Source: Chlamydiota bacterium (GTDB taxonomy: Bacteria; Chlamydiota; Chlamydiia; Chlamydiales; Parachlamydiaceae). From it: a stretch of DNA of 38,342 nt. Position 1 is the first letter of the stretch; each line of letters begins with the position of its first letter. This document shows positions 25,557 to 32,842 of the stretch, piece after piece. The stretch covers positions 1-38,342 of the forward strand of contig JABDEO010000005.1 in NCBI GenBank assembly GCA_013287015.1, written 5' to 3'. The notes below the pieces were generated by a model. That model saw nothing but the letters and a program-made list of their open reading frames with translations. It did not search any database and was not told the origin of the DNA. Position numbers and translations under genes: made by a program.

Positions 25557-26471
25557 ATGTACAAAATAGTCGTCGATCATAACCCTAGCCAGTCTGACAA
25601 TGAAGTCGTAAAAGAAGGTTTGATCAGGTCTTATGAAGCTCAATTCGGCGAGCGGGATAAAGAATTCTCTATTTTCTTAAAAAGCGACTCGGGAAAAGTT
25701 GTCGGCGGCATTCAGGCAATGTTTGATTCAGAAGCGATCTATATCGAAGCATTGTGGATTGAAGAAAATCTCAGAAAACAAGGGTATGGTAAAAAATTAT
25801 TAGCTACAGCGGAAAGAGAAGCAATTGAAAATGGGTGCAGATTTTCTTTAGTTGATACTTGGGATTTCCAAGCAGAAAAATTTTATTTAAAGAATGGCTA
25901 TGAAAAAATAGGGGAACTCGCGAATTATTGGCATGGCCATTCAAAACTATTTCTTAGAAAAAAATTACAATCGTCAGAGTTCCATTTTTCACCTGCTGAA
26001 TCATCTCAAATTTCTCTAATACACAGATGGTTGCAGCAAGACCACATTAAAGAATGGATTCATGGAATCGGTCTTCAAAACACCTTAAACGGTCTAGAAA
26101 ATTTTTTCCATGGGGAGTCTAACGCTACTTACTGGATCGCCTATCATAAAGACACTCCTTTTGCATTCCTGATCACCTCTCCTGAAAGGCCTGATGCGAC
26201 TACCTTAGACTTGTTCATTTGCGATCTCAATTATTTGGGGAAAGGTCTTGCAGCGCCGATGATTCGGGAATTTTTGACTAGCCAGTTTCCAAATGTGAAA
26301 AAGGTTCTGATCGATCCTGAAGCCACCAATAATCGAGCCATCCACGTTTATCAAAAAGCCGGCTTTAAGATCATTGGCGAGTTTATTGCAAGCTGGCATC
26401 CTGTTCCTCATTACCAGATGGAGCTCTATATGGAAGACTTATTGAATCCCAAAAAAGAAATCGGAGCATAA
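25557..26471 (+). CDS. Fused double GNAT acetyltransferase (C-terminal AAC(6')-like domain)
   Basis: The 304-aa product contains two GNAT domains. Domain 1 (about 1-140) has LWIEENLRKQGYGKKLLATAE, the acetyl-CoA loop (R/QxxGxG), and FYLKNGYEKIG. Domain 2 (about 145-295) has IHRWLQQDHIKEWIHGIG, LFICDLNYLGKGLAAPMIRE and NNRAIHVYQKAGF, the pattern of Acetyltransf_8/aminoglycoside 6'-N-acetyltransferases. It transfers acetyl groups to amines; resistance to an aminoglycoside-like compound is possible but unproven. The stop TAA starts inside R2 copy D (GGAGCATAACGC), so the repeat adjoins or supplies the end. Spacing suggests it is monocistronic. Confidence 0.85.
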   Translation: MYKIVVDHNPSQSDNEVVKEGLIRSYEAQFGERDKEFSIFLKSDSGKVVGGIQAMFDSEAIYIEALWIEENLRKQGYGKKLLATAEREAIENGCRFSLVDTWDFQAEKFYLKNGYEKIGELANYWHGHSKLFLRKKLQSSEFHFSPAESSQISLIHRWLQQDHIKEWIHGIGLQNTLNGLENFFHGESNATYWIAYHKDTPFAFLITSPERPDATTLDLFICDLNYLGKGLAAPMIREFLTSQFPNVKKVLIDPEATNNRAIHVYQKAGFKIIGEFIASWHPVPHYQMELYMEDLLNPKKEIGA

Positions 26472-26666
26472 CGCACGTTTTGGATAAACGATTGCCCTGA
26501 CATTGACGCTTTGGCGCGTATTTTGGGGTCAGGCCTGACCCCAAAAATACCCTGGCGCTTTTAAAAGCATCGAAGCGTCAAACGCACCTTTGCATGTTGT
26601 CCAAGACTTTTGCAATTGTCTCGGCATGGGCGCGAGAAGGTAATTGTTTATCCAAAACTCGCCTTA
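26469..26666. repeat. R2 palindromic element, copy D
   Basis: Ends ACGTTTTGGATAAACGATTG and GTTTATCCAAAACTCGCC are inverted. The internal core is shortened to a simple perfect palindrome TTTTGGGGTCAGGCCTGACC + CCAAAA. The right half again has TGCATGTTGTCCAAGAC and TTTTGCAATTGTC. It exactly fills the convergent space between the double-GNAT gene and the methyltransferase gene; both stop codons lie at its edges. Confidence 0.9.
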
Positions 26667-27545
26667 ATTAGGAACGTCGATTTTGAATCGAATACCGGCT
26701 ACAACAGGAATATCTTGCAATAAATGCCATCCTTTGTGCTCTGAAAACGTGCTATTTTTGGAAAAGGCCACTTCTTCAAATCCATTAATAATAAATCCTT
26801 CTTTAAAGGCTATATTAAAAATATGTGAAAGGCTCCGGTGAAAAAACATATGATCGCTATTAAGAGTAGGAACAGCTTTTACATTAAATGAACGAGGCTC
26901 AAGATAATTAGAAACTTTCACTCCAACTTTATGTATCATTAATCCATCTTCTTCATCAATTTCGTGAAACAGAGGGCCAACAGCCTTTTCAAAGCAGGGA
27001 TGAGTTTGAGTCACAATAAACATGCCTTCCGGCTTCAATAGTTTCTTTACTCCTTGAAAAACAGAGATAAGATCCGAGATATCCATAAAAGCCATGTTGC
27101 ATATGACGACATCAAATTTTTGATCTATTTGATTGTACGTATTAGCATTTGTAGCATCGCCTATGATATATCTTATACGATTAGACAGCTCAGAGCTTGT
27201 TCTTTCTTTTGCTATTTCAATAAATTTAGCGGATGAATCAAGGGCGTATACGAATGCTCCCTCTTTTGCAAACCGTCTACTCAAAAATCCATTACCACAA
27301 GCGATTTCTAGAATTAGACGACGATCTATACATGGAAGGAGTTTGCAAAGAGCTTGATCAACGATTTCAAGTTGAAAGATAGATCCATCATCTCCCATAA
27401 TTTGATCCCATGAACAAGCATTAATATTCCAACTGTTAATTTGGATTTCATTGATAATATTCATTTGTGCCTCTGCTATAACTTTGGAAAGACAAAAGAA
27501 AATTAAAAGAAATCCCAAAACAAAAGCTCTCCTAGTTAATCCCAT
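26664..27545 (-). CDS. SAM-dependent methyltransferase with N-terminal signal/anchor
   Basis: About 293 aa. Motif I is ILEIACGNGFLSRRFAKEGA, followed by VYALDSS (acidic residue at the end of strand 2), GDATNAN, and VVICNMAFMDI as motif IV, all in class I layout. It is probably a small-molecule or lipid methyltransferase. It is unusual in having MGLTRRAFVLGFLLIFFCLS, an apparent signal sequence, at its N-terminus. I chose the ATG at 27545 because GGAGAAG precedes it; an ATG at 27569 overlaps the TGA of the preceding pseudogene. It is last in a minus-strand operon with the Nudix-like and hydrolase-remnant genes. Confidence 0.8.
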   Translation of the reverse strand: MGLTRRAFVLGFLLIFFCLSKVIAEAQMNIINEIQINSWNINACSWDQIMGDDGSIFQLEIVDQALCKLLPCIDRRLILEIACGNGFLSRRFAKEGAFVYALDSSAKFIEIAKERTSSELSNRIRYIIGDATNANTYNQIDQKFDVVICNMAFMDISDLISVFQGVKKLLKPEGMFIVTQTHPCFEKAVGPLFHEIDEEDGLMIHKVGVKVSNYLEPRSFNVKAVPTLNSDHMFFHRSLSHIFNIAFKEGFIINGFEEVAFSKNSTFSEHKGWHLLQDIPVVAGIRFKIDVPN

Positions 27546-27565
27546 TTTCTTCTCCAAGATAAATC

Positions 27566-27983
27566 TCATTTCTTTTTAAAATCACGGACACTTTGAAGAA
27601 GTCGATAATATTCCCCTTCGCTCTGCATGAAATCGTATGCATGATGAACGTGTCATGTATAGAAAAACGGCATTTCGTATACAAGCTAAATTAAATCCTT
27701 CGATAACACGATTTAGCAACAATTGACGATTTTCCATAAATGGCTTTTTCAAAGCAGTATTTTCCTCCTTTGATTTGCCTAAGACGCCTTTACCATACAT
27801 GTCCAGTGCAAAACCAACATATCCCCATTCAGCTATTGCTTTCGCCTTCTCACATATAAAGTCGTCTTTTCCTTTCCATGCATGACAAAGAATTACAACG
27901 GGGCGTTTCTTTACAGTTGGATATGCAACGAATGCTTCAAGATCAACCCCTTGGTCTTGATACGGTATATTGATCGTATGCAT
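27566..27983 (-). pseudogene. Internally deleted dienelactone hydrolase-like gene
   Basis: The N-terminal ~110 residues (LEAFVAYPTVKKRPVVILCH, GYVGFALDMYGKGVLG) match dienelactone-hydrolase-type alpha/beta hydrolases, but the region that would carry the nucleophile GYCFGG, the Asp and the His is missing. The frame then runs into non-family sequence and stops at 27582. In another frame the last ~25 codons, HAYDFMQSEGEYYRLLQSVR then DFKKK-stop (TGA at 27566-27568), look like a true C-terminus. That stop overlaps an ATG of the methyltransferase gene, as expected for an ancestral operon. A deletion plus frameshift therefore inactivated it. Confidence 0.6.
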
Positions 27984-27985
27984 AA

Positions 27986-28558
27986 TTACTCCAATCTTTT
28001 CTGAATATAGGGTAAAGCTCTTTCGATCATTTCTGATTCATCTGCATCCACTCTGTGTTGGAACCTAATTCCTTGGTTCCTCATTATTGAAATCAAAACG
28101 TCTGATTCAAGCCATTCAATTATACTACTGGCTTCAGGATCTTCAAGATCTCGATTTTCTGGGTTCCAATTAACGAGTTGGCAAGCAATGTAAAGAGTTG
28201 TCTTTTCAAAAGAAAGACGGGAATCCGGAAGATATCCGGATAAGCATCCTAAAAAAGCTACGGGTTGTGCAGTAGCCCCAAACTCTTCATTTAAACCTCG
28301 ACCTAAAGTCATTAAAGGAGTTTCGTTATTTTCCATGCTTTCACGCATCAAAATGTAAATGTCTTTATGACCTAAAATTTCTCTAAAATGGTGACAAGCA
28401 ATGCGGCCTTCTCGGTCAAAAAGTACTGCACCTATAGTTAAGTGATAGGGTTGTTTTTTACTTGCCTGAAAGAAGGGTGTAGACTGTAGACTCTCTGTCG
28501 CACAAAGGTTCAAAGACGAGAACATTAGAAAAACGACGCTAAAAAAAAGAGTTTTCAT
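27986..28558 (-). CDS. Nudix-like protein with signal peptide
   Basis: The 190-aa product starts MKTLFFSVVFLMFSSLNLCA, a signal peptide, then LTIGAVLFDREGRIACHHF, a Nudix first strand. The Nudix box (G-x5-E-x7-REUxEExGU) is degenerate but recognisable: E79, R87, GLN, E91, E92, F93, G94; the first G and the E after R are replaced. The two metal-binding glutamates are kept, so hydrolysis of a nucleoside diphosphate derivative is possible. A signal peptide is unusual because Nudix enzymes normally act in the cytosol. It is the first gene of a tightly packed minus-strand operon (2 bases to the hydrolase remnant). Confidence 0.65.
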   Translation of the reverse strand: MKTLFFSVVFLMFSSLNLCATESLQSTPFFQASKKQPYHLTIGAVLFDREGRIACHHFREILGHKDIYILMRESMENNETPLMTLGRGLNEEFGATAQPVAFLGCLSGYLPDSRLSFEKTTLYIACQLVNWNPENRDLEDPEASSIIEWLESDVLISIMRNQGIRFQHRVDADESEMIERALPYIQKRLE

Positions 28559-28690
28559 GAATTTTTTCCTTCATTAAGGGTAAATGATACCACTACTTCT
28601 TTTTATCCAATAGAATTTTTCAGTGGAAAATTTCCGTGGAAAAGCTTCAGAATTTTCTGTATGATTAGCTCAAAAAAAATGTAGGAATTG

Positions 28691-29416
28691 ATGAAAGGAA
28701 AAGCTACTTGGATTTGTCTTATTTTGATATTGATTGGGGCTTCTTATTGCTTATTTCTTTGGTTAAAAAGCCATCGTTCCCCACAACTCTTTGGAAGATG
28801 TATTCACCGAGTAGACACTTCGGAAAAAGTAATTGCTTTAACTTTCGATGATGGTCCTTCATCTCACACTAAAGAAATTTTGGATGTTTTACGCTTATAC
28901 GAAGTTCCAGCAACTTTCTTCGTAATGGGCAAAAATGCAGAGCAATTTCCTGATCTTGTACGCCAAATCCATGAAGAAGGACATGACATCGGCAATCATA
29001 GTTATTCTCATCAACCCTTTATTTTTAAATCCCTTGCTTTCATACGAGATGAAATTCAGAAGACAGACCAAATTATCAAACAATCTGGTTACCAAGGAAC
29101 AATTCATTTTAGAGCCCCTTATGGAAGAAAACTCATTGGACTTCCTTGGGTTTTATATAATTCTAACAGACTTCATATACTCTTTGATGTCATTCCAGAT
29201 GATTGGGCAGCACCTGGCATTGACACCATAGTAAAACGTGTTTTAGCTCAAACGAAGCCTGGGTCAATTATTCTCTGTCATGATGGAAATGGGGACAATA
29301 TGGGACAAGATAGATCGCAGACTGTTGAGGCCATACCCATTATTATTCGAGAGCTCAGAGCGGCTGGATATCAATTTGTCACGATTTCAGAACTCCTAAA
29401 ATTCGATTCACCTTAG
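28691..29416 (+). CDS. Polysaccharide deacetylase (NodB/CE4)
   Basis: The 241-aa product has all five CE4 motifs: TFDDGP (51-56, with catalytic base and metal Asp), HxxxH as H103 and H107 (GNHSYSHQ), RAPYG (141-145), DDW (170-172) and LCHDG (195-199, catalytic His). An N-terminal transmembrane or signal-anchor helix (about 5-25) places the domain outside the inner membrane. The family removes N-acetyl groups from chitin, peptidoglycan or related glycans. The ATG at 28691 follows AGGA; a TTG directly before it is less likely. It stands alone. It could modify cell-wall glycan, or act with a secreted chitinase on GlcNAc polymers. Confidence 0.9.
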   Translation: MKGKATWICLILILIGASYCLFLWLKSHRSPQLFGRCIHRVDTSEKVIALTFDDGPSSHTKEILDVLRLYEVPATFFVMGKNAEQFPDLVRQIHEEGHDIGNHSYSHQPFIFKSLAFIRDEIQKTDQIIKQSGYQGTIHFRAPYGRKLIGLPWVLYNSNRLHILFDVIPDDWAAPGIDTIVKRVLAQTKPGSIILCHDGNGDNMGQDRSQTVEAIPIIIRELRAAGYQFVTISELLKFDSP

Positions 29417-29458
29417 ATTCTCTTTTCAATGGCTTTCATTACTTAATAAGTATTTGCT

Positions 29459-29623
29459 TCATTTTTTTGTTGATTTTACGAAACGAACCCAAATCCGTGA
29501 ACTCTTGAGAAATTCTGCCTGAATGACTTTGCTCCAGCCATAAACTAGGCTGCTCATCTCATCGCTGTATTCCTCCGTCTCTTTAGAGAGTAATGTTTTA
29601 AATTCCATCAGTAATTGTGTCAT
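29459..29623 (-). CDS. Small hypothetical protein
   Basis: A 54-aa product beginning MTQLLMEFKTLLSKETEEYS, mainly helical and mixed-charge, ending RFVKSTKK. The ATG at 29623 has GGAG upstream and lies 16 bases after the stop of the phage-like gene on the same strand; extension to 29659 would overlap that gene. It matches no family that I know, but spacing suggests a shared transcript. Confidence 0.4.
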   Translation of the reverse strand: MTQLLMEFKTLLSKETEEYSDEMSSLVYGWSKVIQAEFLKSSRIWVRFVKSTKK

Positions 29624-29639
29624 AGGCGCTCCATTGTTG

Positions 29640-30476
29640 TTATGTCCAGAGATGTTCACGAATTTTAATGAGCCGGATTAACATTTCTGTATCTTCATTT
29701 TCCTGTTCCAATTCCATTTTATGGCAAACTTCAAGAATTTGGCGGGCGTGTGCTTTTTCTTCTTCTGTCTCATCCTCTTCCAAAACAGGCAATATTAAAT
29801 CAAAACCCTGAACTTCGGCCTTCTGTCGTCTCTCGTCGCAATAAGCGCTCCAGCCACTCGCTTCCATTGGGTCTTGGCGTGTGGGACGCACTTCTTTCCA
29901 CCACCTATAAAGAACGATCGTTTCTTGAGCCGCTAAAGCCTGATTTGTGAGCTTTCCAAAATCTGGATCGTTTGGATCAACCCAATCCTCATCATGACGT
30001 AAACTGGCAGCCCAATTAAGATATTCCATCCCCGATTCAGGATTGCGATATGAACTGAAACGGAAGACAGTGCGATACCAAGGAGTCTTATATTTTTTAT
30101 ACGCCTCATCAGAACAAGCCATGTGAAACCACGCCAGTTCAATTTCTACAAAATCTACCAATGAGTCAAAAGTAGAATTGAGAAGCCGCGTCTCAAATTC
30201 GTGCCATTGTCCTTTCTTGAGGTTGGAAATGAGAGCATGAGTTTTGGAAATCCATCGATTGTCGATATAATGTCGAACATCCTGTAATCGGTTTCTGGGC
30301 CAATTAATGATATTTTGTAGATGATCTAAACCTTCCTCCGCAAGCCAGTATCGCGCCTTTTTCTTTTTTGCAATATTTTCCCAAGCTCGCCACTCTTTTT
30401 CAGTTCCAGCAGGGATCTTGGGCGTTCCTCGAATCCAATCAGCAAATTTTGTGCATGACCAATAATTTGATCCCAT
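29640..30476 (-). CDS. Phage-like protein of unknown function (full copy)
   Basis: The 278-aa product is strongly enriched in W, Y and charged residues: TKFADWIRGTPKI, RYWLAEEGLDHLQNIINWP, SKTHALISNLKKGQWHEF, VDFVEIELAWFH, PMEASGWSAYCDERR, MLIRLIKIREHLWT. From memory, this residue pattern recalls an uncharacterised protein seen in tailed-phage genomes; I could not check it. There is no signal peptide or TM segment, so it is probably cytosolic. It sits in a minus-strand run with a membrane protein upstream and a 54-aa ORF downstream. Its C-terminal ~160 codons are duplicated, with a different 5' end, at 18920-19397, which supports mobility or recombination. Confidence 0.55.
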   Translation of the reverse strand: MGSNYWSCTKFADWIRGTPKIPAGTEKEWRAWENIAKKKKARYWLAEEGLDHLQNIINWPRNRLQDVRHYIDNRWISKTHALISNLKKGQWHEFETRLLNSTFDSLVDFVEIELAWFHMACSDEAYKKYKTPWYRTVFRFSSYRNPESGMEYLNWAASLRHDEDWVDPNDPDFGKLTNQALAAQETIVLYRWWKEVRPTRQDPMEASGWSAYCDERRQKAEVQGFDLILPVLEEDETEEEKAHARQILEVCHKMELEQENEDTEMLIRLIKIREHLWT

Positions 30477-30496
30477 AGCTTATACCACCAAAATAC

Positions 30497-31831
30497 TTAG
30501 TTTTTTTGTGAGGGACTAGGCCTCCAGCGTAAAATAAAAAATATTATAACCGGAACTATAAATAGCCAACCGCCTGTGGTTACCATAGGCAACAAGAACA
30601 TGAAAAACACAATAACTGCCAATTCCAAAAAATGAATGGAACTAGAAATGAAGTTTTTTATTCCTTTAGTGGCTTTCTTAAATAGAGTCGGTGGAGGTGT
30701 GTTTTCAAAGGTCTTTTGAGCTTCTTGGTAAGATTCTTTTGCATAAACGACTCTATCGTGCATACTTGAATTTTTAGCATTTGGAATGTGATGATAGTAA
30801 GTAATGACGTCTTCACTAAGTACGGCGCTCTCCATACTTCCATCATAGTAAGGAACATCTCCAACAAGATATTTTTCTTTTCTAAAAAGCATTCGCAATT
30901 TTACGCCATCCGATGAAAAAGGGTAATCTTTTAAATAAGGTTTAAGTATTTCACTGTTATTCAAAGCAGTGAGTAGTTTTTCGGTTGTCAACAGCATAAG
31001 CTCTCTAGCTTCCTGACAGTCGACGGAATAACGATAAGTGCATTTAGTACGAATTTCCGATATGTCGGGAGTAGAGTTCCCTGCCACCATCCATCCAATA
31101 GACCGAAAGAATAAGCTATGCTTCTCTCTCATCTCTTCTTTGAAAGAAGCTAAAATTTTATTTAACTCATCTTCAAATTGCTTCGGGTTATGAATGGCAG
31201 GATTTATGATGGTGTTTACAGCATTAAGTTTAACAGCGTCTTCAAAAGATTCTTCAATTTTACAATAAACAATATTTTTAAAGTCTGAAATATCACTAAA
31301 TGGGTCTGTTGCATCATATCGAAGATGTAGCTTTTTAACATCACTCATATCTTCCTTGGAGTAATAAGAATACACGCTATCAATGCTACCATCGTCATAG
31401 CTCCAATTGTGTAAATATACAAAGCTAATGTCAACCCCCAGAAAGTCTCGAGTTAAAGATGATTTGTTAAGATAAGACAGCATGATTGGGTCTGCATGAA
31501 CTGCCTGTGAGAGTTTGAATATTACTGCCAATACAAGCGCTCTCGCCTCTTCAAGTGTTGCGCGACGATAAGCATAAAATTCTGGTTTATCGCTGGAAAA
31601 ATTGTGTGTAAAACCCCCTTCTGCCCATTTTAGACCAAATTCCACTTCGATTTGCTTTCCAAAAGCTCTTTGAAATTCCTTAATATGGTTTTTGTATTGT
31701 GTTTCAGTGAACTCTTCATAGGTGTCAAATTGCCTTTCTTCGCAACAAATGGGATAAGTTCTTGTTGCCAAAACAATAACTACAAAAAAAACCACTCTAG
31801 AAAATTTAACGCTATGACTGATGGCATCCAT
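30497..31831 (-). CDS. Hypothetical exported/membrane protein
   Basis: The 444-aa product starts with an N-terminal hydrophobic signal or anchor (VKFSRVVFFVVIVLATRTYP) and ends with a pair of hydrophobic segments (FLELAVIVFFMFLLPMV and WLFIVPVIIFFILRW). The soluble middle (about 45-385) contains two similar-looking parts built around YRRATLEEARALVLAV...LSYL and YSVDCQEARELMLLTTEKLL...LKPYL, each followed by VDISFVYLHNWSYDDGSIDS-like or GDVPYYDGSMESAVLS-like stretches: an internal duplication. I do not recognise the family. The ATG at 31831 is preferred; upstream in-frame sequence to 31888 overlaps the preceding gene fragment. It may be part of a surface system specific to this lineage. Confidence 0.6.
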   Translation of the reverse strand: MDAISHSVKFSRVVFFVVIVLATRTYPICCEERQFDTYEEFTETQYKNHIKEFQRAFGKQIEVEFGLKWAEGGFTHNFSSDKPEFYAYRRATLEEARALVLAVIFKLSQAVHADPIMLSYLNKSSLTRDFLGVDISFVYLHNWSYDDGSIDSVYSYYSKEDMSDVKKLHLRYDATDPFSDISDFKNIVYCKIEESFEDAVKLNAVNTIINPAIHNPKQFEDELNKILASFKEEMREKHSLFFRSIGWMVAGNSTPDISEIRTKCTYRYSVDCQEARELMLLTTEKLLTALNNSEILKPYLKDYPFSSDGVKLRMLFRKEKYLVGDVPYYDGSMESAVLSEDVITYYHHIPNAKNSSMHDRVVYAKESYQEAQKTFENTPPPTLFKKATKGIKNFISSSIHFLELAVIVFFMFLLPMVTTGGWLFIVPVIIFFILRWRPSPSQKN

Positions 31832-31871
31832 TAAGTGGTCGCTTTTTGATATTTTTTTACGATGTCTTAAA

Positions 31872-32267
31872 TCATTTTTTGATAACACTCGCTGTCCGGC
31901 TTATGTTTAAATTACGTACGTTCCACTTTTCAATTCGGCACATTTCCGCATAAAAATCGCGTTTTAATGGTTTTTTAAGGGGAAGTATTTCGACAAAATA
32001 ACTCCAACTCAATTCTCGCGACAGTGTCGCGACAATTTGCTCATCTGGAAATAATTCGGCAAATTGCACCATTCTACTAAAACTTGATAAGGTAAAACCT
32101 TGTCCATATTCTTTTGTCAATTCCTGCGACACTGTCGCAAGAATTTCTTCCCCATATCCTGCTCTCTTTTTCTTAAGAATTTCAGAACGAATACGACGGC
32201 CCATTTGCCAATTAAGAGCTATAAGATGAGTACTAACAACCGAAGCTGCTGACAGATAATGAATCAA
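31872..32267 (-). pseudogene. YhcG/DUF1016 fragment lacking its PD-(D/E)XK domain
   Basis: 131 codons match the DUF1016 N-terminal domain: ALNWQMGRRIRSEIL, RAGYGEEILATVSQELTKEY, GQGFTLSSFSRMVQFAELFP, SRELSWSYFVEILPLK, FYAEMCRIEKWNVRNL. The expected N-terminal start is missing (only a TTG opens it), and after NISRTASVIKK the frame ends, before the nuclease domain found in full-length YhcG proteins (about 330-350 aa). It is therefore truncated at both ends. It lies 31 bases from the tRNA-like site TLS-2, consistent with damage at an integration boundary. Confidence 0.75.
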
Positions 32268-32297
32268 GTTAAATTGCGCTCACACGTGCTTGTCAGG

Positions 32298-32362
32298 ATT
32301 GCCTAAAGCCAGAATCGAACTGACGACCTTCGCATTACGAATGCGGGAGATATCCAGACAAT
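32298..32362 (-). other. tRNA-Thr(CGT)-like 3' half, D-armless (TLS-2)
   Basis: On the minus strand, an anticodon arm CCGCA-TTCGTAA-TGCGA, variable AGGTC, T-arm GTCAG-TTCGATT-CTGGC, then TTTAGGCAAT. The 5' GGATTGTC pairs with the 3' GGCAATCC. The D-arm is absent. The T-stem differs from TLS-1 but pairs perfectly, and GACCTTCGCATTACGAATGC is identical in both sites. It is probably an attachment-site remnant; the minus strand beyond its 5' end carries GGTGCAAAAACGGTGC. Confidence 0.6.
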
Positions 32363-32488
32363 CCAATATTAACCAGCCGCTTTGAGCAACATGGTAGAGT
32401 GATTTCGCTTAAAATGCTACCGGATTTTGCGGGATTTTATCGGTGCAGTAAGTAGTTCGTTGCACCGTTTTTGCACCGTCAACCTGCC

Positions 32489-32842
32489 TCAATGATAAGG
32501 TATAAAAAAGTCGAGCAATAGATCTATAAGAACAAATGCAAAAACAGTAAGGATAGGTAAAATCCAAAAAAAACGAATACGGCTATATATTCCTTGATTA
32601 TAGTTAGCCCACATGCGAAAAATGCTAAAGGGTATGCTTAATGGAAGTAACCACGCTAGAAATACAACTGTTAATCCTCTAATCGCAGTAATCCTAGGGC
32701 TGCCGAAGATAAATATGGAAAAATAAGCATATCCAAGAAACGGAACAAATAGAATACTATATAGAACAGTGAAGAAAATAGATTCTCTTTTTAATTTTCT
32801 TTGCAAATCCTGGATATCTTCTGGCTGGGTTTTCGTTGTCAT
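32489..32842 (-). CDS. Small three-TM protein, possible immunity protein
   Basis: The 117-aa product has about three hydrophobic helices (IFFTVLYSILFVPFLGYAYF, GLTVVFLAWLLPLSIPFSIF, FWILPILTVFAFVLIDLLLD) after a charged N-terminal coil (EDIQDLQRKLKRE). Its ATG overlaps the TGA of the upstream hydrolase gene (TGATG), so translation is probably coupled. Small multi-pass membrane proteins directly following a lipase-like effector often act as immunity proteins; that role is inferred from context only. Confidence 0.6.
   Translation of the reverse strand: MTTKTQPEDIQDLQRKLKRESIFFTVLYSILFVPFLGYAYFSIFIFGSPRITAIRGLTVVFLAWLLPLSIPFSIFRMWANYNQGIYSRIRFFWILPILTVFAFVLIDLLLDFFIPYH

Noticed and set aside
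32365-32488. Integrase C-terminal remnant next to TLS-2
   Set aside because: Only short open stretches with no Tyr-recombinase motif (R-H-R-Y); the GGTGCAAAAACGGTGC tandem is suggestive but not enough.
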